Source of the DNA: Macropodus opercularis
Lineage: Eukaryota > Chordata > Actinopteri > Anabantiformes > Osphronemidae
NCBI GenBank assembly: GCA_030770545.1
Contig: CM061105.1
Coordinates: 7,113,001 to 7,177,000 of the forward strand
Length of the DNA: 64,000 nt
Reading direction: 5' to 3'
Part shown: piece after piece, positions 13,017 to 25,249 of the stretch
Position numbering within the stretch: position 1 is the stretch's first letter
How the letters are laid out: every line of letters begins with the position of its first letter
The notes under the pieces: model-generated
The model's input: only the letters and a program-made list of their open reading frames with translations
Databases searched by the model: none
Told to the model about the DNA's origin: nothing
Position numbers and translations under genes: made by a program

Positions 13017-13290
13017 AAAATCAGGAACAGATTGTGAAGAAAAGGACTATCAAACAATAAAGCATATTTTTGTACATTTTGTGAATATTTGTTAAACCCT
13101 TTTGAGAGGGATGTTTACATATGTTTTGTTTATGTCTGGATACTTGGACATATTTCTGGCCTCTGTACTTGCTGTGACTTCTTGTGTTCGAAATGGCACA
13201 AGTCATTTTCCACAAGAGCTCAAGTATAAATATATGAAATGCTCCTGAGAAGCACTGTTTTCTACTAATAAAATGTTTTTACGATGCATT
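13017..13290 (+). other. hes1: hes1 3' UTR with two poly(A) signals
   Basis: The sequence after the TAG at 13014-13016 is AT-rich with ATTTGTTA-type elements, as expected for a short-lived message. AATAAA signals occur at 13056-13061 and 13267-13272. Confidence 0.6.
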
Positions 13291-15954
13291 ACAGCATTTG
13301 CTGCAGTGGCGTCTTTTTGGCATTTTGCTTTCCAAAAACCACACTATCACTGCTGTGGCTCAAAGTTTAGCTTTGCGTCACACAAGTGGGAAACCTTTTT
13401 ATTTGATTTGCCTTGTGAGAGCAGCTGTTTAAATGTAGCCCTCCTCCTGTGTGCCTTATTCACACCTGTTGGGGCACTGAAACCAGTTTCTGTCTGGAAA
13501 TAAATACTGTAATGAGGTGAAGTACCTGAGAGGTGGCGTCAAGCCCAAAACGTGCTGCCAGCCTGGTAACGAGGCCGTGACAGGGTCCGTTGACACGTGC
13601 AGACCAGCCTGCCCCCTGAAATAGAGAAGGGTGATTTTACTGACAAGGCCACATAAGGAGCAGAGTAAATAAGACACGAGTATTACTTGTCTTTTCTTCT
13701 CCATTTACCAGTACATTAGAAATAAAACTATATTAAGTAATCATTCCATCTCTATCAAGGCTGAAAACTGGACTTGTGTGTCTGCACCACAACCCGTCAG
13801 CAGCAGCCCTGCTGAGTTTGTCCCCTCGATGTCCACTTAGTGAAAGTTGAAGGACTGACAGTCCCTGTGTGTGTGTGCGCTGAGCTTTGTGATGACAGAG
13901 CGAGTCGCGAGCTTTGTGTGACCAGAGATCACAGGTGCCCCTCGTTCACACACACAGGACAACACGGCTCCAACAGCATGTTGCCTTATTCTGGCAACCC
14001 ATCAAGAGACTGGCGGCCCATTTCTAGAAGACAGGGCCTCCCTTTGACAGCATCAAACAGTAGCACCTCCACAGGCGCACATGAACACACCACAACCATT
14101 TGGTTGTCCCTGATTTCATATTCATGGAATTTAAGGGAGAAAGTCATAAACGACATAGAAGTAAGACCTGCGTGTCTGAGTGGAGCAGCAGGCGCCTGCG
14201 ATTCATCGCTCATCTTGATTATCACAGAACAAGACAGTATTCATTTCTGCATTTCACTATGGAAGTCAGCGTATTAATAACATCATTTGTCTACGACTCT
14301 GAAAGTTAATAAAACTCCTCACTTTTGTGCAAATGATACAGTCAATTAAGTTTACATCTCTGTTTTGGCACAGCTGATGTAAGAGTGGCACTAAGGAGGG
14401 CTAGAACAGAAAAATAGAGCTCCCCCTCCTGTTAGAGCATCCTTTGAGACCCTCCAAAACACAAAAACAAAGCCGGGCCCCTCAGTGGCTCCGCTCTTTT
14501 GACCCTCTCCATCTTCATAAAGGGCCTTCCCATTGTTTATCCAGGAAGAGGTTTAATGGCTGTGAGAGTGGGAGGACCATGCTGTCACTTTCACCGTGCT
14601 AAAGGAGGCTTATTGTTGGCAGCTCTCAAAGGTCCGGGTCTAAAAGGCTTTTGGAGATCTTCTCGGGCCAGGCTGTGCTCTTCAGACAAGGGGAGCTGTG
14701 AAGTGCTGACAGGTTGCTCCTCTCCATACCTACGTGGACGTTGAAGTGGCTTTGGATGCAGCAGCTTCAGCGAGTGATGCTCGTTTTTGAGGAAACTTGT
14801 GCCGTTTGATTTATCGTTGCTTTTCCTTTCGTCCTCCCCCTCCCAAATCAAAACCCCACTTTGTGATGCAGTGTTTTCTTAAACCTTGCAAAGCAGTTGC
14901 TCAACGTGAAGCTGGGTAGGTTCGGCCTCTTGAGCACCGTGATTGATGGCTTCCAGTCACAAACACAGTGACAGGTGCCCCTGCTCGTAGAGACACACAC
15001 CGGAAATCCTCACTGCCTCAGCCTCTCTGGGAGAAAAGGGAGGTGGGGGTGGTTCCACGATCTGATGGGGGTCTTCAGCAGCCAGTGGTGGCTCACATCA
15101 AGGATAATGAATAGATTATACACTCGATATCAATAGTGAATGAACAATGCTCTTTGTCCCTTCACTCCAATTCATCCCTGTTTGATTTAGCTGGTTGTTG
15201 TGGGGTTGTTTTTACTCAACATACTGGTGGAAGTGTAGCTTCCGGGGGTGAATTAGTGTCTGCATGACACAGTAACACTGGATGCGAAAAAATTTACTGC
15301 TGTAGACACACACAGTGATGGTGGTGCTGCTATTAAACTGGACTAACTATGGCTGTACATCACATGTCATCACGTGTTCAAAGGAGACAAATGGACGTGC
15401 TTGTTTTTGCTGCGGTTCTTGGTCATATGCCAAAAAGTTATTCCCAAGTCCCAAACTTATTCCTAAGACAATAAATTCAAACTGCTAGGATCCCTTCAAA
15501 TGGAAACATCTAGTCGTCATGTTTTTGGTTTTCTCTAGAAAAACGTAACTTTCTGTATAAGAGCGATCTACAGGAAAGACAGTAAATAGAGATGAGCAGC
15601 AGGGAGCATATGTGAGACCAATCTACATACTCACAGCTTGACTGAGGTAAACTGGGCCTGATTCAAAAAGTTTCTTAGTGGTAAAGTGTCACAGTCTGGC
15701 AACAGGAGCACAGAGTCTAATGTAGGGCAGAGGCCTTGTGATCATGATGCTTGGCAATGCAAGACTGATAGTGAGGGAGGCGCAGACACGCAGGAAGCTG
15801 AGCCGGTGACCGTGACATGTGATACGATCTCCGGCTGTGGTGCTTGAACCCTGTCTGGAAGCCGCAGCGGCTCTTGGTCTCACTCTGAATTGAATGTCGA
15901 GGTTATTGGATGTGCTTGTGTGACGGTATTATGGAGACTGGATTTGGTTGGATC

Positions 15955-16062
15955 ATGTTCTCCCGGTTTTCCTCCCACAGTCCAAAGACATGCAGTCAAG
16001 AGACTCTAAGGTTTAACCCGTAGGTGTGAGTGTGAATAGTTGTCTGTTCCTGCGACAGACGT
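15955..16062 (+). mobile_element. Degenerate fragment of a teleost dispersed repeat
   Basis: Contains the diagnostic stretch TCCTCCCACAGTCCAAAGAC followed by ATGCA, and then a TAGGTGTGAGTGTGAATAGT-type stretch and GTCTGTTCCTGCGACAGAC. This order of words is characteristic of a very abundant teleost interspersed repeat. The copy is short, with no visible ends or target-site duplication, so I cannot name the family. Confidence 0.6.
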
Positions 16063-17548
16063 AAACTTCCTCTCTCCTTTTAATTAATGATATAACATGT
16101 TTTCTTTTAAAAAGCGTGATAAGCCTTGCTGGCGTGGCGCGCTGAAACCCCAACACAATGCACTCTTCACAAATTAGTTCAGCTCCTAGAAGCCAGAGTG
16201 TGGGCGGTATACGTTAAGTGTTTCGCAGCTCAGATTTGCAAGGACGTGCCACTAAAGCTACTACTAATATACAATGAAGGGCTGCGTGCATGCGTAATAA
16301 AAACCTCTCCATCTGTGGAGCAGGGTCCACAGGCCCGTAGGTTCCGATTCATTCTCAATAATTGTAATGTGATGATAAGGAGCTTATGGCCTCTTGTTGT
16401 CACCCAATAGAGACGGACAAGACAAAGGGCAGTGTACCGGTATGCTAAAAGATTACCATCCTGATGACATCTCCCCATCCACTTAACGCCCACATCAGGT
16501 CAGCTGTCCTTAATTTGGTCAGGAACACCTATTTTGCCTCCACCCGGGGGTCTGGCTGCACTGAGGGGCAAGTATTGACCCTTGTTTGTAAGCAAGGCTC
16601 ACATTTGTGAGTTTGCTAAATGGCCTATTTGTGTTCCCGAGATGTTCAGGTCATCGTATCATGGGGATGTGTGTCACCCTCTCACAGGCTCAGACAGAGG
16701 ATCTAATAGACATCTGCTCACATGTTCGTTATGACATCACGACTGACTGAACTTGTTTAAGTGAAGCTGGGAAAAAACAATGAATTGATCATTGTAGTGG
16801 AGATAAATATTCTGCTAACTGTCATCATTTTTGCCCTCAGACTGAGATGTGCAATGTTTCCCTGATACAGTAGATGTTGATGAAAATGGGGATAACACCG
16901 TTGTACGACAGCTTATTGGGAAATTTGTTTATATGACCAGTTTCAAATCTCTTAAATTCCTGCCCCAGGGGCTGAGTCTCAGATGACCCCTACTCTTTGT
17001 CCTAAGGACCTTTCCCTGCCCTCACCACCTCCAACCTCAGCGGCCAGACTAAACTCTGTGGGAAACCCCCCAGTGCTTTGTGTTGTTTTGGACATTGTTC
17101 GTCTCTCCAGATGATGTCTCCTCCCCTCTGTTTCTGGCCCTTTTCCCTCTGAAGAGCGGCTGTGTGGAGCGTGGTGCTAAGTGCCCGCTAAGCTGGACAG
17201 AAAGCTGAGGTCTGACCACGGGGGTTAAGGGCAGGTTGACATTGTGCCTCACAGGACAGCGCTCAAACCCTGCTGATTTCAAACTATGATAACTCTATTA
17301 GCCCACGAAACACTGGCCCCAGAAATGGCCTCATCTTTATGAATATGAAGTACTGTACGCTGTGGGAACATAAACAGCAGAGTGACCATCTCAGCATCAT
17401 ACTGTAGGTTAATCCTAAATTTTTAGTCCAGAGGTTAATGTTACTGTTAACCGTAACCTGTAAGATATTGAATATTCAAAATACATTCTGTAAAGGTATT
17501 TTTTTTTATGTTAATATCATTAACCCTGATCCTGTTCATGTGAGGTTA

Positions 17549-17722
17549 GAGTGACCTTTACCTTTGAGCAGCAAAATAGAATCAGTCCATCCTTCAGTTC
17601 AAGTGGAAGCTTTGTCCAAATTTGAAGAAATCTCAAGCGTTTCTGAGATATCACGTTCAGTGTGTGTCAGATAGGACGGTCAGGAGGCCACGGTGATGTT
17701 GACCTTTAACCTCTGAGCACCA
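17549..17722 (+). mobile_element. Degenerate fragment of a teleost dispersed repeat (TTTGAAGAAAT type)
   Basis: Contains GTGACCTTTACCTTTGAG, ATCAGTCCATCCTTCAGTTC, CAAGTGGAAGCTTTGTCCAA, ATTTGAAGAAATCTC and TTTCTGAGATATCACGTTCA in that order, then GGTGATGTTGACCTTTAACC. This matches from memory a repeat found in very many copies in fish genomes. No intact termini are visible. Confidence 0.6.
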
Positions 17723-18410
17723 GGCTCCTTGAGGACATATAGGATATTTGAATTTAATGTGATGATATTTCTTTAAGAATGAGGCAAACATACACATGTA
17801 TGTATGCTCACATACTGCACTGTAGAGCACTTAAAACAATATTTAACCAGAGGAAACTAAACACGTCAGGAATAAAATAATTTCACCCAATTAAGGCTGA
17901 TATATGTAATAATGTAGTTAATCAAAAAACATAAATTAAATCTTTAATAACATAATCAAGCTAAAGACGGCCACACACCTACCGTAGCTAACAACACTGT
18001 ATTTTAAATATTATAAATATCCTGTTAACGTGAGTGTTAATATCCTAACGCCACCTCTCCAAACTCCAAAGACAGCCGCCGTGAACTGTGATGTCATTCA
18101 GCTCGGACTTAGGACCCAATCGACCCTCTGACCTTTCACCCCTATTAAGCGTGGGTTAGGGAGCTGTATTCAAGGTGTGGCCATCTGTGTGCCTTGTTGT
18201 GCTGAAGCGTTCCTCCTCCCAGCTCCACTCCCTCACTCACTTTATCAGCCCTCTCAGTGTTTAGGGGCAGTGGAGTGATCGGAGAAAGAGCAGCTGGTCT
18301 CAATGAACCTTTACATGGATGGTTCAATTTAAAAATGCAAAGGTCCTGGAGAAACGTAACTGAATACAGCTTCTGAGTAAATGTTACACATTTCACCACT
18401 ACTTGATGAT

Positions 18411-18714
18411 TTTATTGCCCTCAGATGTGCACAGCTGTACCAAACACGTTTCAACATGGTTCATTTCTGCGGTGACGAGATCTTAGAAAAACAGTGGGTT
18501 GAACTTTGAAATTGACAAGAATAGAGTTCATCTGCTCTTCTTATCACGCAGCAGCTTTCGCGTAAACTGGTCATGGGCTGCTAAGCTAGAGGTTTGTTTA
18601 CAGTATTGATTCTGATAGTCAGAATCTATGACGTGCCTCTTAGTATGAAGCAAAACAAATACGAGAGGAAGTACAGTATTTGCACACAGAACAAAGTCTG
18701 ATTAACAGAGAAAT
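18411..18714 (-). other. cpn2: cpn2 3' UTR
   Basis: On the minus strand this follows the cpn2 stop codon. TTTATT at 18411-18416 (AATAAA on the minus strand) is a plausible polyadenylation signal. Confidence 0.45.
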
Positions 18715-20286
18715 TTAATGAATTGGGGATTTAGAGATTGTTTCATTGCTACAAAAAGAAGCAGGTACATTTTTCATAATATGTTCCTGAACTTTGCCCT
18801 CCACCTCCTGAAATTGGACCTTCACTGTGAGAGGAGAACATTTATCCACCTTACAGGTGATGATCATGGTGTCACTGGATGCCTGTAGGCTACAGCTGCT
18901 GAGGTCTGTGGACTCTCTAGACACTGGACACACAAGCTGGTCCTGGTCAATAGATGTGATTGGCTGGCTTCTTAAATATTCGGGGCTTCTGCACATCACC
19001 TTGTCCAGCATCTCGATGCTTTCGCTGCTTTTCAGCACCCAGTTGTGCAGGTACCACATGTGACAGTCGCATTTCCAGGGGTTTCCGTGCAGCCTCAGGG
19101 TGAGGTGTGCGTCAAAAAATGGGTCAAAAAATCCAAGAGGGAGAGATTCCAGCTGGTTGTCAGACATGTACAGCTGCTCCATTAAGTTCTGGTCCTGAAA
19201 CAGTTTGGCGTCCACCTTACTTATGTTGTTCTTGTGGAGGTGGATTGCCTTCATGCTGAGTAGCTCGCTGAAGATGCTTTCAGGCAGAAGTGTGAGCTGG
19301 TTTTCAGACAGATCCAGAGTCTCCAGCAGTGTGATATTTCTAAAGACGCCTTCAGGAAGGTTGGAGAACTGGTTGGCGGACAGAATAAGGTCAGTGAGAG
19401 ATGGCAAATGGCTGAGGGAGGAGAGCTCAGTCAGTCTGTTGTCTTTTAGGTTCAGCTCCTTCAAATCCGGGGCATCAAATCCAAACACTTTACCGCTAAA
19501 GGTTGTGAGAAGGTTTCCACGAAGGTTTAGGACTTTTAGTTTGGTTAAGACGGAGAATATGTCGTCATCAAGTTGTGATATTTTATTCCAATCCAAATGA
19601 AGCTCCACCAGCTGCGACATGTTGTGGAACATGTCATGCGTGAAATTGCTGATATGGTTATTGCTCATTTTCAGCATCTCCAGTCTATCCAGACCAGTAA
19701 AAGTCTCTCTTTTTACCTCCTCAAGCTTATTCTGAGACAAGTCCAGGATGCGCAGGTTTTGGAGATTCAGGAAGAGAAAGGTTGTAAGGTTTGATATGAT
19801 GTTGCCCTTCATCTGCAGACTTTCCAGCTGTTTCAAGGAGTCAAACACACCTGGAGGCAAAGTCTGGAACTTGTTGAAATTTAGCACCAGTTTGGTCAAG
19901 TTTCCCTGCTTTGAAAAGGTTCCCAGATATAAATGTTCCAGCCACGGGTTCCCACTGATCTCCAGCTCCTGCAGCTGAGTCAGATTCACAAAAGCGTGAG
20001 CGTGAATGCTTCGCAGTAAATTGTTCAAGAAAACAAGCTTAGTGAGTTGAGGACTGTCCGCCAACGTGTGAGGGAACAGGTATGCCAGGGAAGATGTCAT
20101 TATAGTGAAGTCCTTGACCTGCTTGGACACGTTATTCGGTACATATGACATTCGTTCATCAGCACAGAGCACCTGGACTGGCGTGAAACACTGGCATTTG
20201 TATGGACACAAGGAAAATGACTCTGTGCTGCTTTTGTGGCCCAGAAGCAACACTAGGAACAGTGTCAGGCCCAGTTTTGTGTCCAT
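18715..20286 (-). CDS. cpn2: Carboxypeptidase N regulatory subunit 2 (LRR protein), single coding exon, 523 aa
   Basis: Secreted leucine-rich-repeat subunit that in mammals stabilises the plasma carboxypeptidase N catalytic subunit. I chose the ATG at 20286 (MDTKLGLTLFLVLLLG), which starts a clean signal peptide; the in-frame upstream ATG at 20322 lies in what looks like an intron, since an acceptor (TTTTGACAG) ends at 20291. In order: LRRNT cysteine cluster (CPYKCQCF...VLCADE), about 12 LRRs with LxxLxLxxNxL spacing, and an LRRCT (NPWKCDCHMWYLHNW ... DQDQLVCPV). A C-terminal tail with paired cysteines (MIITCKVDKC) resembles the CPN2 tail. About nine N-glycosylation sequons are present. SPQLTKLVFLNN near the N-terminus and linkage to HES1 match CPN2, and a single coding exon is as in mammals. 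A different LRR paralogue such as LRRC15 is the main alternative. Confidence 0.85.
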   Translation of the reverse strand: MDTKLGLTLFLVLLLGHKSSTESFSLCPYKCQCFTPVQVLCADERMSYVPNNVSKQVKDFTIMTSSLAYLFPHTLADSPQLTKLVFLNNLLRSIHAHAFVNLTQLQELEISGNPWLEHLYLGTFSKQGNLTKLVLNFNKFQTLPPGVFDSLKQLESLQMKGNIISNLTTFLFLNLQNLRILDLSQNKLEEVKRETFTGLDRLEMLKMSNNHISNFTHDMFHNMSQLVELHLDWNKISQLDDDIFSVLTKLKVLNLRGNLLTTFSGKVFGFDAPDLKELNLKDNRLTELSSLSHLPSLTDLILSANQFSNLPEGVFRNITLLETLDLSENQLTLLPESIFSELLSMKAIHLHKNNISKVDAKLFQDQNLMEQLYMSDNQLESLPLGFFDPFFDAHLTLRLHGNPWKCDCHMWYLHNWVLKSSESIEMLDKVMCRSPEYLRSQPITSIDQDQLVCPVSRESTDLSSCSLQASSDTMIITCKVDKCSPLTVKVQFQEVEGKVQEHIMKNVPASFCSNETISKSPIH

Positions 20287-20402
20287 TTCACTGTCAAAAC
20301 AACAGAAACAGACACTGTTCATTCACAGAAAGAAGAATGAGTAAACCTCCTGCAACCATAACAACCGCATTTCCCAAGTTAAGCAAATTAAACCCAACAT
20401 AC

Positions 20403-20520
20403 CTCTGTGCCGCGAGGCTCACACAGCATTGAAACAGATTTCCCCGTCGACCTACAAGCCAGCTGACACAGAGCGCAAATGACAACAAGCCAGAATTAGG
20501 CAAGACGGAACCTTTGGTCA
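20403..20520 (-). other. cpn2: Predicted cpn2 5' non-coding exon (approximate 5' end)
   Basis: A consensus minus-strand donor (CAGAG followed by GTATGT) places the exon's 3' edge at 20403, and the matching acceptor sits just before the start codon at 20291. The resulting intron would be 112 bp. The 5' edge is a guess. Confidence 0.4.
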
Positions 20521-20996
20521 GTGGCTGACTCCTGCTGTAGCTGCATTTGCTCCATCAGGTCATAATAACAGCAACAACAAAACATGATTTCCTAACAATC
20601 TTCTTTTATTCAAATCAGTGCCGGGAGAAAACTTTAATTTACTGCAGTAACATTAAATATATGGAGAAAACAACAATCTCTGCCATTTGCTTTTGCCATT
20701 ATAACTAATGATAACAATTAATTCCTGAATTAATGAGATTTAATTTTTGTTTGACAGCCCCCAGACTTTTCCATAGAGGTTTTACTGTAATGATGAAATG
20801 TCGGGCCCTGCAGGAAGTCATTGCCTCCACCAGATGTCACCCTGCTCCTCCCAAACCTCTGCCGGAGGCGATGTGTTTTTGGATCCTCCCTCTCTTCCAG
20901 GTAATTCCCTGAAGATCACAGGTAGATGCCACTGTGAGGGAGCAGCTCATCCAACCAAAACCTCTGCGTAACTGAGCTCGTTCCTGAGCTTGAACC

Positions 20997-22580
20997 ATGG
21001 CTAACAAAGGGATACAGCTTCTCGGCTTCTCGCTGGCCTTCCTGGGCTTCATTGGCTCCATTGCATCCACAGTCATGGTGGAGTGGAAAGCTTCGTCCTA
21101 CGCAGGAGACAACATCATCACAGCTCAGGCTATGTATGAAGGACTGTGGAAAACGTGTGCGTCACAGAGCACTGGCCAGGTTCAGTGTAAAGTCTACGAT
21201 TCACTCCTTCAGCTACCAGGTAACATCATCATGTTTTCATTCATTTCATTCTTTCACCATTTTTAAACAGTTGCAAATATCAACATGTGATAATATTATG
21301 TCATATTAGGCAGCGCATACTAAACTGACAAACGATAATAAGGTCATTCTGTTCCTGTACAAGTATAAAGTTTTTCACATTAATATTAACCTATTGGGTT
21401 GATCTGCTGATGAGATTTAAATTAACGCTCATGTTAGATCCATTAACACCATTTAACCTTCCCTAAGGTTATGTAACAATCTGTGTCTCATCTGAGAATC
21501 TGTAAGAGCCCATGCATGTAGAGACATGTCTGTCAAATACCAGACATCCCATTTATGTACAAAGCCTTCAAATGAAACCCACGTAGAGATATTAGAGGTT
21601 ATAGATTAAATGTACAAACTGACTTCTACATCACACACAGCATTAATGTGTGTGTGTGTGTGTGAAACAGCTTAATCTGCTAAAGAAATTCACTCATGTC
21701 ATCTGTTCTAAACAAGTGAAAAAACCATGAGATTTCGTTCGTTATGTACAGGGTTATTCAGTATTTATCAAAAACTATGGTGGGGACATTAAAACCATTA
21801 CAAAAACCTGACTTTATGAACTGAAAGCCACTCAAGCAACTCATGGTGTGCTGTGCTTCTGACTGCAGCCATGGTGCAGACCACTCGAGGGCTGATGTTG
21901 GGGTCCATCTTGCTGTGCGCTATTTCCGTCTTGGTGGCGACGGTGGGCATGAAGTGCACGACCTGCATGGCCGACCAACCAGAGCTGAAGAACAAAGTGG
22001 CCCTGGCTGGAGGGGTCGTCTTCATTATCGCTGGTCAGATATCATTTAATTCAAACGCAGACACACACACTTTGATTCGGTTTGTTCTGCCGTAACGCAG
22101 TTGGCTCTATTCAACAGGTTTTGACTTGCAGTAAATATGTGGCCTTCATAAAACTGATAAGTGATAAAAGCCTCCTACATGTGTTAACCTGTGTGATGCA
22201 ACAACAGAAAGCATTGGTCTGCTCTGGTTTTCTAGGTCTGTTTGCCCTGGTGGGAACATCTTTGTACGCAAACAGAATAGCTCAGGACTTCTACAACCCA
22301 TTAATCCCCACTAACGCAAGGTGAGCTTTATGTGAGCGTATGCGTCAAGCTATCCCAGTACTCTCCTGTCCAATGTGTATGCTGGTAAAGGAATTAAACC
22401 CTTTGTGTGGCTCACAGGTATGAATTTGGCAGTGCCCTGTATGTTGGCTGGGGTGCAGCAGCCCTCATCATCATAGGAGGAGCCTTCCTCTGCTGCAACT
22501 GCCCCAAACAGAGCTCAGCGAGCGCCACGCGCTACCCGCCGCCCCGCTCCACAGCCCAGCCGGGCGGGAACTACGTGTAG
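20997..22580 (+). CDS. cldn1: Claudin-1 tight-junction protein (4 exons, 211 aa)
   Basis: Four-transmembrane tight-junction strand protein. Exons: 20997-21219, 21869-22033, 22236-22320, 22418-22580; the total of 211 aa equals human claudin-1. TM1 is LLGFSLAFLGFIGSIASTV. The first extracellular loop has the claudin signature W30 ... G49-L50-W51 ... C54 ... C64, within AGDNIITAQAMYEGLWKTC and QSTGQVQCKVYDSLL, which is close to CLDN1. TM2, TM3 and TM4 follow, with the second loop YANRIAQDFYNPLIPTNARYEFG and the juxtamembrane CCNCPK. The protein ends in GGNYV, a C-terminal PDZ-binding motif for ZO proteins. CLDN1 lies in the same broad human region (3q28), which supports the name; CLDN7 or CLDN19 are less similar alternatives. 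Confidence 0.92.
21648..21664 (+). repeat. (GT)n microsatellite in cldn1 intron 1
   Basis: Short perfect GT run. Confidence 0.85.
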
Positions 22581-22880
22581 GAGCACAGTCGCTCCATCTG
22601 GCCACCGGGCTTAATGTTTAGCAGCGTGTATATTAGCTAGTGCTGTGGTGGGAGGGAGTTTATTGTTGTTGGGAAATGAACTCAATGCTTGGTTTATTTG
22701 TGTAAGTTGTTAGTCGACAAATATGTCTGGCAGATGTACTGTACAGATGCATTTCATAAAGAGTAAGTGTTAATGTAAGAAATGGAAGCTCAGGTACAAA
22801 ACAAACATATTTGACAGCTGGACTTTATTTTTATTATTTACTAAGCTTTGTAAAATAAAATCCACTGGCGTGTTTTTATT
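22581..22880 (+). other. cldn1: cldn1 3' UTR
   Basis: AATAAA at 22854-22859 follows a 270-bp untranslated stretch after the TAG. Confidence 0.6.
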
Positions 22881-25229
22881 TCTAGTTTTCATGTTTGTTA
22901 TTTCTGTCATTTCTCAATAGTTTCAGGTCATTTGTTTTTTTCGCTTTGGTTTGTCATACTTTGTATTTTAATTGAGCTCAGTGATTTTGAAACAGCACAG
23001 GCCAACCCTAATACAGTAATCTATCCATGTTCAGGCTTGATCTGAGCTTCAGGCCACAGCTGGACAGGAAGCAGCAGAATGGTACGAATGCAGTCGATGT
23101 AGAGTTAAAGTCTGTCTTTAGAAGAGTCACCTGAAGTGAAACAGTAGTTGGAATTGAAAACAACAAAAAGCATCAAAGTGAACAACACGATAAGAGGATC
23201 TGTCCTGTGTTTCTGCTGGCGTGTACAGACGTGTTGGCGCATGAGTAAAGGTGGAAAAAATGTCCCATCTCTCCTGTGTTTCCCAAATATGTGAACCACA
23301 TCACCTCCACCCAGTGCAACGAAACTACAAGCCAGCTATCATGGTCTGTGGTCATTCGTGAATTATATATATATACATACATACAATACTTGTGCTGGCA
23401 AATTATTACACACATGCAAAATGTGGAAAAGTTGAAGTAAAGACTATTTGATTTTCCACATTTCCTAAAAATGTAATTTAGGACTTAACCGTGGGAGAGT
23501 TTCCTTAAAAATAGGTTATCTTATAATAATCATTACACAAAAGGTTCTTATTCGAATTCACAACATGCAGCAGTGGCTTCGAAAATGTGTTGCCTCAGGA
23601 AAGATAAAACTCCAAACAGGGTGAGAGCAGGCAGGGGAGCGGCTCCTGACAGGGATTCCTCAGAAACACCGGCTCCTGTCACAACACGCCTGCTCACAAA
23701 AGAAGTGCAGAGATCACAGCAGAACCTAACCCAGAACCCACAGACCTACAATCACACGTCTCCAACACACTGGTCACACACATGAAACACGTAGCAGCCT
23801 CTGTTGAGCCAAACATCACTCACGCCACCGTGTGGCAGACAATAGATCCGACCGAACCCTGCTAATGGCTAAACTGAACACCACACGTAACACAGCACAG
23901 CACACGAAACCCTTTATAAAAACAACCCAAGTATCAGATACTGTAAAAGCAAAAATGATACGCATAATATTTAAAAGAGTAAAAACCTGAATAAATGGAG
24001 ATGTCTGATGTACTGGTTGGTGATTCAGAAAGATCAGTGAACATCAGTAAATGTGTTGGGGATTATGGTGGATAATTCACATGTATTGACTGTGATGCTT
24101 GTGCAATAGTGCAAGATGAACAAATGGGAGAAACATTGGTTCTCAAGTGAGTCGTCCATGTCACCCTCTCAACAAGTGTGTGGCTTATACCAGAGAAGGG
24201 CACAGACCTAAATGAGGCCTGTATTTCTGTATCAGCCTGACGTCTGCTCCATACACACAAATATGAAACTAAATTCAAAGAGCAAATATAGGAGAACACT
24301 TTTAAATGTTTAAGAGCAACGTTTGTTTTTATTGAAAACACTAAAAGAGGAAAGAATTAAAGAAAAAATTTGATTCAATGGGGAAAAACAGTGGCCTGCA
24401 AGTGAAGACTCTTGACTTCATTCTTCCATTCTGTGTGACCGAAAAACACATTTACTGAAAACACAGGAGGGAAACCTGTAAAAATATTCTGGGCTGACAG
24501 AAAATTAGAAGTGAGTAGTTGTAACCACTAGAGGGAGACAGAGGCCTTGATTTAACCACCAGCCCTGCAACTCATGGCAACGAAACAGCCTGTTAAGTTG
24601 CATTATGGGATTTGTAGGAGCGAGCTTTAGAGTTCAAGCTACAAGCACTAAGAATCAGAAAACGTTCAGCAAGTTAGGAAGCCTTCAGATCATATAAGTG
24701 AAAGTAGTAGTTCCACTTTGTAAAAATACAAATAAAAGCCCCAAATGAAAAATGTATTAAAAAGCCGATTAAACGTATCAATGCTTGAAAATGCACAGGA
24801 ACTGTTACATATTCAAATATGGCATGATATTGAGTAAATTAATGTACGTGTGTATTAGAAAATGTCTCATAATGTCTCAAAATACACTTAAGTAAACCAA
24901 AAGTTTCATTCCATCACTGGATGCTTGTCTTTGACCCATACAACGTTAGGCTCACATACAGTAATTCGTGCTGCCTTTTCATTTTGTCTCATTGCGTATT
25001 TTCCAGCGAACAGTGTTGGGTTTGTCTGCTGGGCTTTTAAACAGCACCATCGGTAAATGCTGGTCCTCTGCTGTTATCTGTCTTGTTGCTGACACACAGC
25101 AACAGGTTTGTCAGGAGAAGTGAGTCAGAGCATCTTGAAAGTAAATGTTTAGGATTCTTGGAGAACAGGGCTTATAGGTCAACAGAGCTGGGGTCTACAG
25201 ACAATACACATGTCACATGCACGCAGATT

Positions 25230-25249
25230 TGACCTTTGACCTTTGACCT
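25230..25249 (-). promoter_or_regulatory. Perfect triple AGGTCA direct repeat with 1-nt spacing (DR1-DR1)
   Basis: The plus strand reads TGACCTTTGACCTTTGACCT; the minus strand is therefore AGGTCA-A-AGGTCA-A-AGGTCA, two overlapping perfect DR1 elements. DR1 is the consensus for HNF4 and RXR/PPAR-type nuclear receptors. Function is unproven; related TGACCTTT words also occur in the dispersed repeat at 17549-17722, so repeat origin is possible. Confidence 0.45.

Larger units (their letters stand above)
13291..18400. other. Intergenic region between hes1 and cpn2
   Basis: About 5 kb with no supportable coding exon. It contains two degenerate fish-type dispersed repeats (listed separately at 15955-16062 and 17549-17722). 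The remainder has mixed composition, with several non-repetitive stretches (for example 13980-14250 and 16500-17340) that could be regulatory. The open frames here are short and lack domains or consistent splice partners. Confidence 0.55.

Noticed and set aside
20287..20322. Upstream in-frame ATG of cpn2 adding 12 residues
   Set aside because: A splice acceptor lies between it and the signal peptide, and the added residues are Cys-rich and would spoil the signal peptide; the start at 20286 is better.
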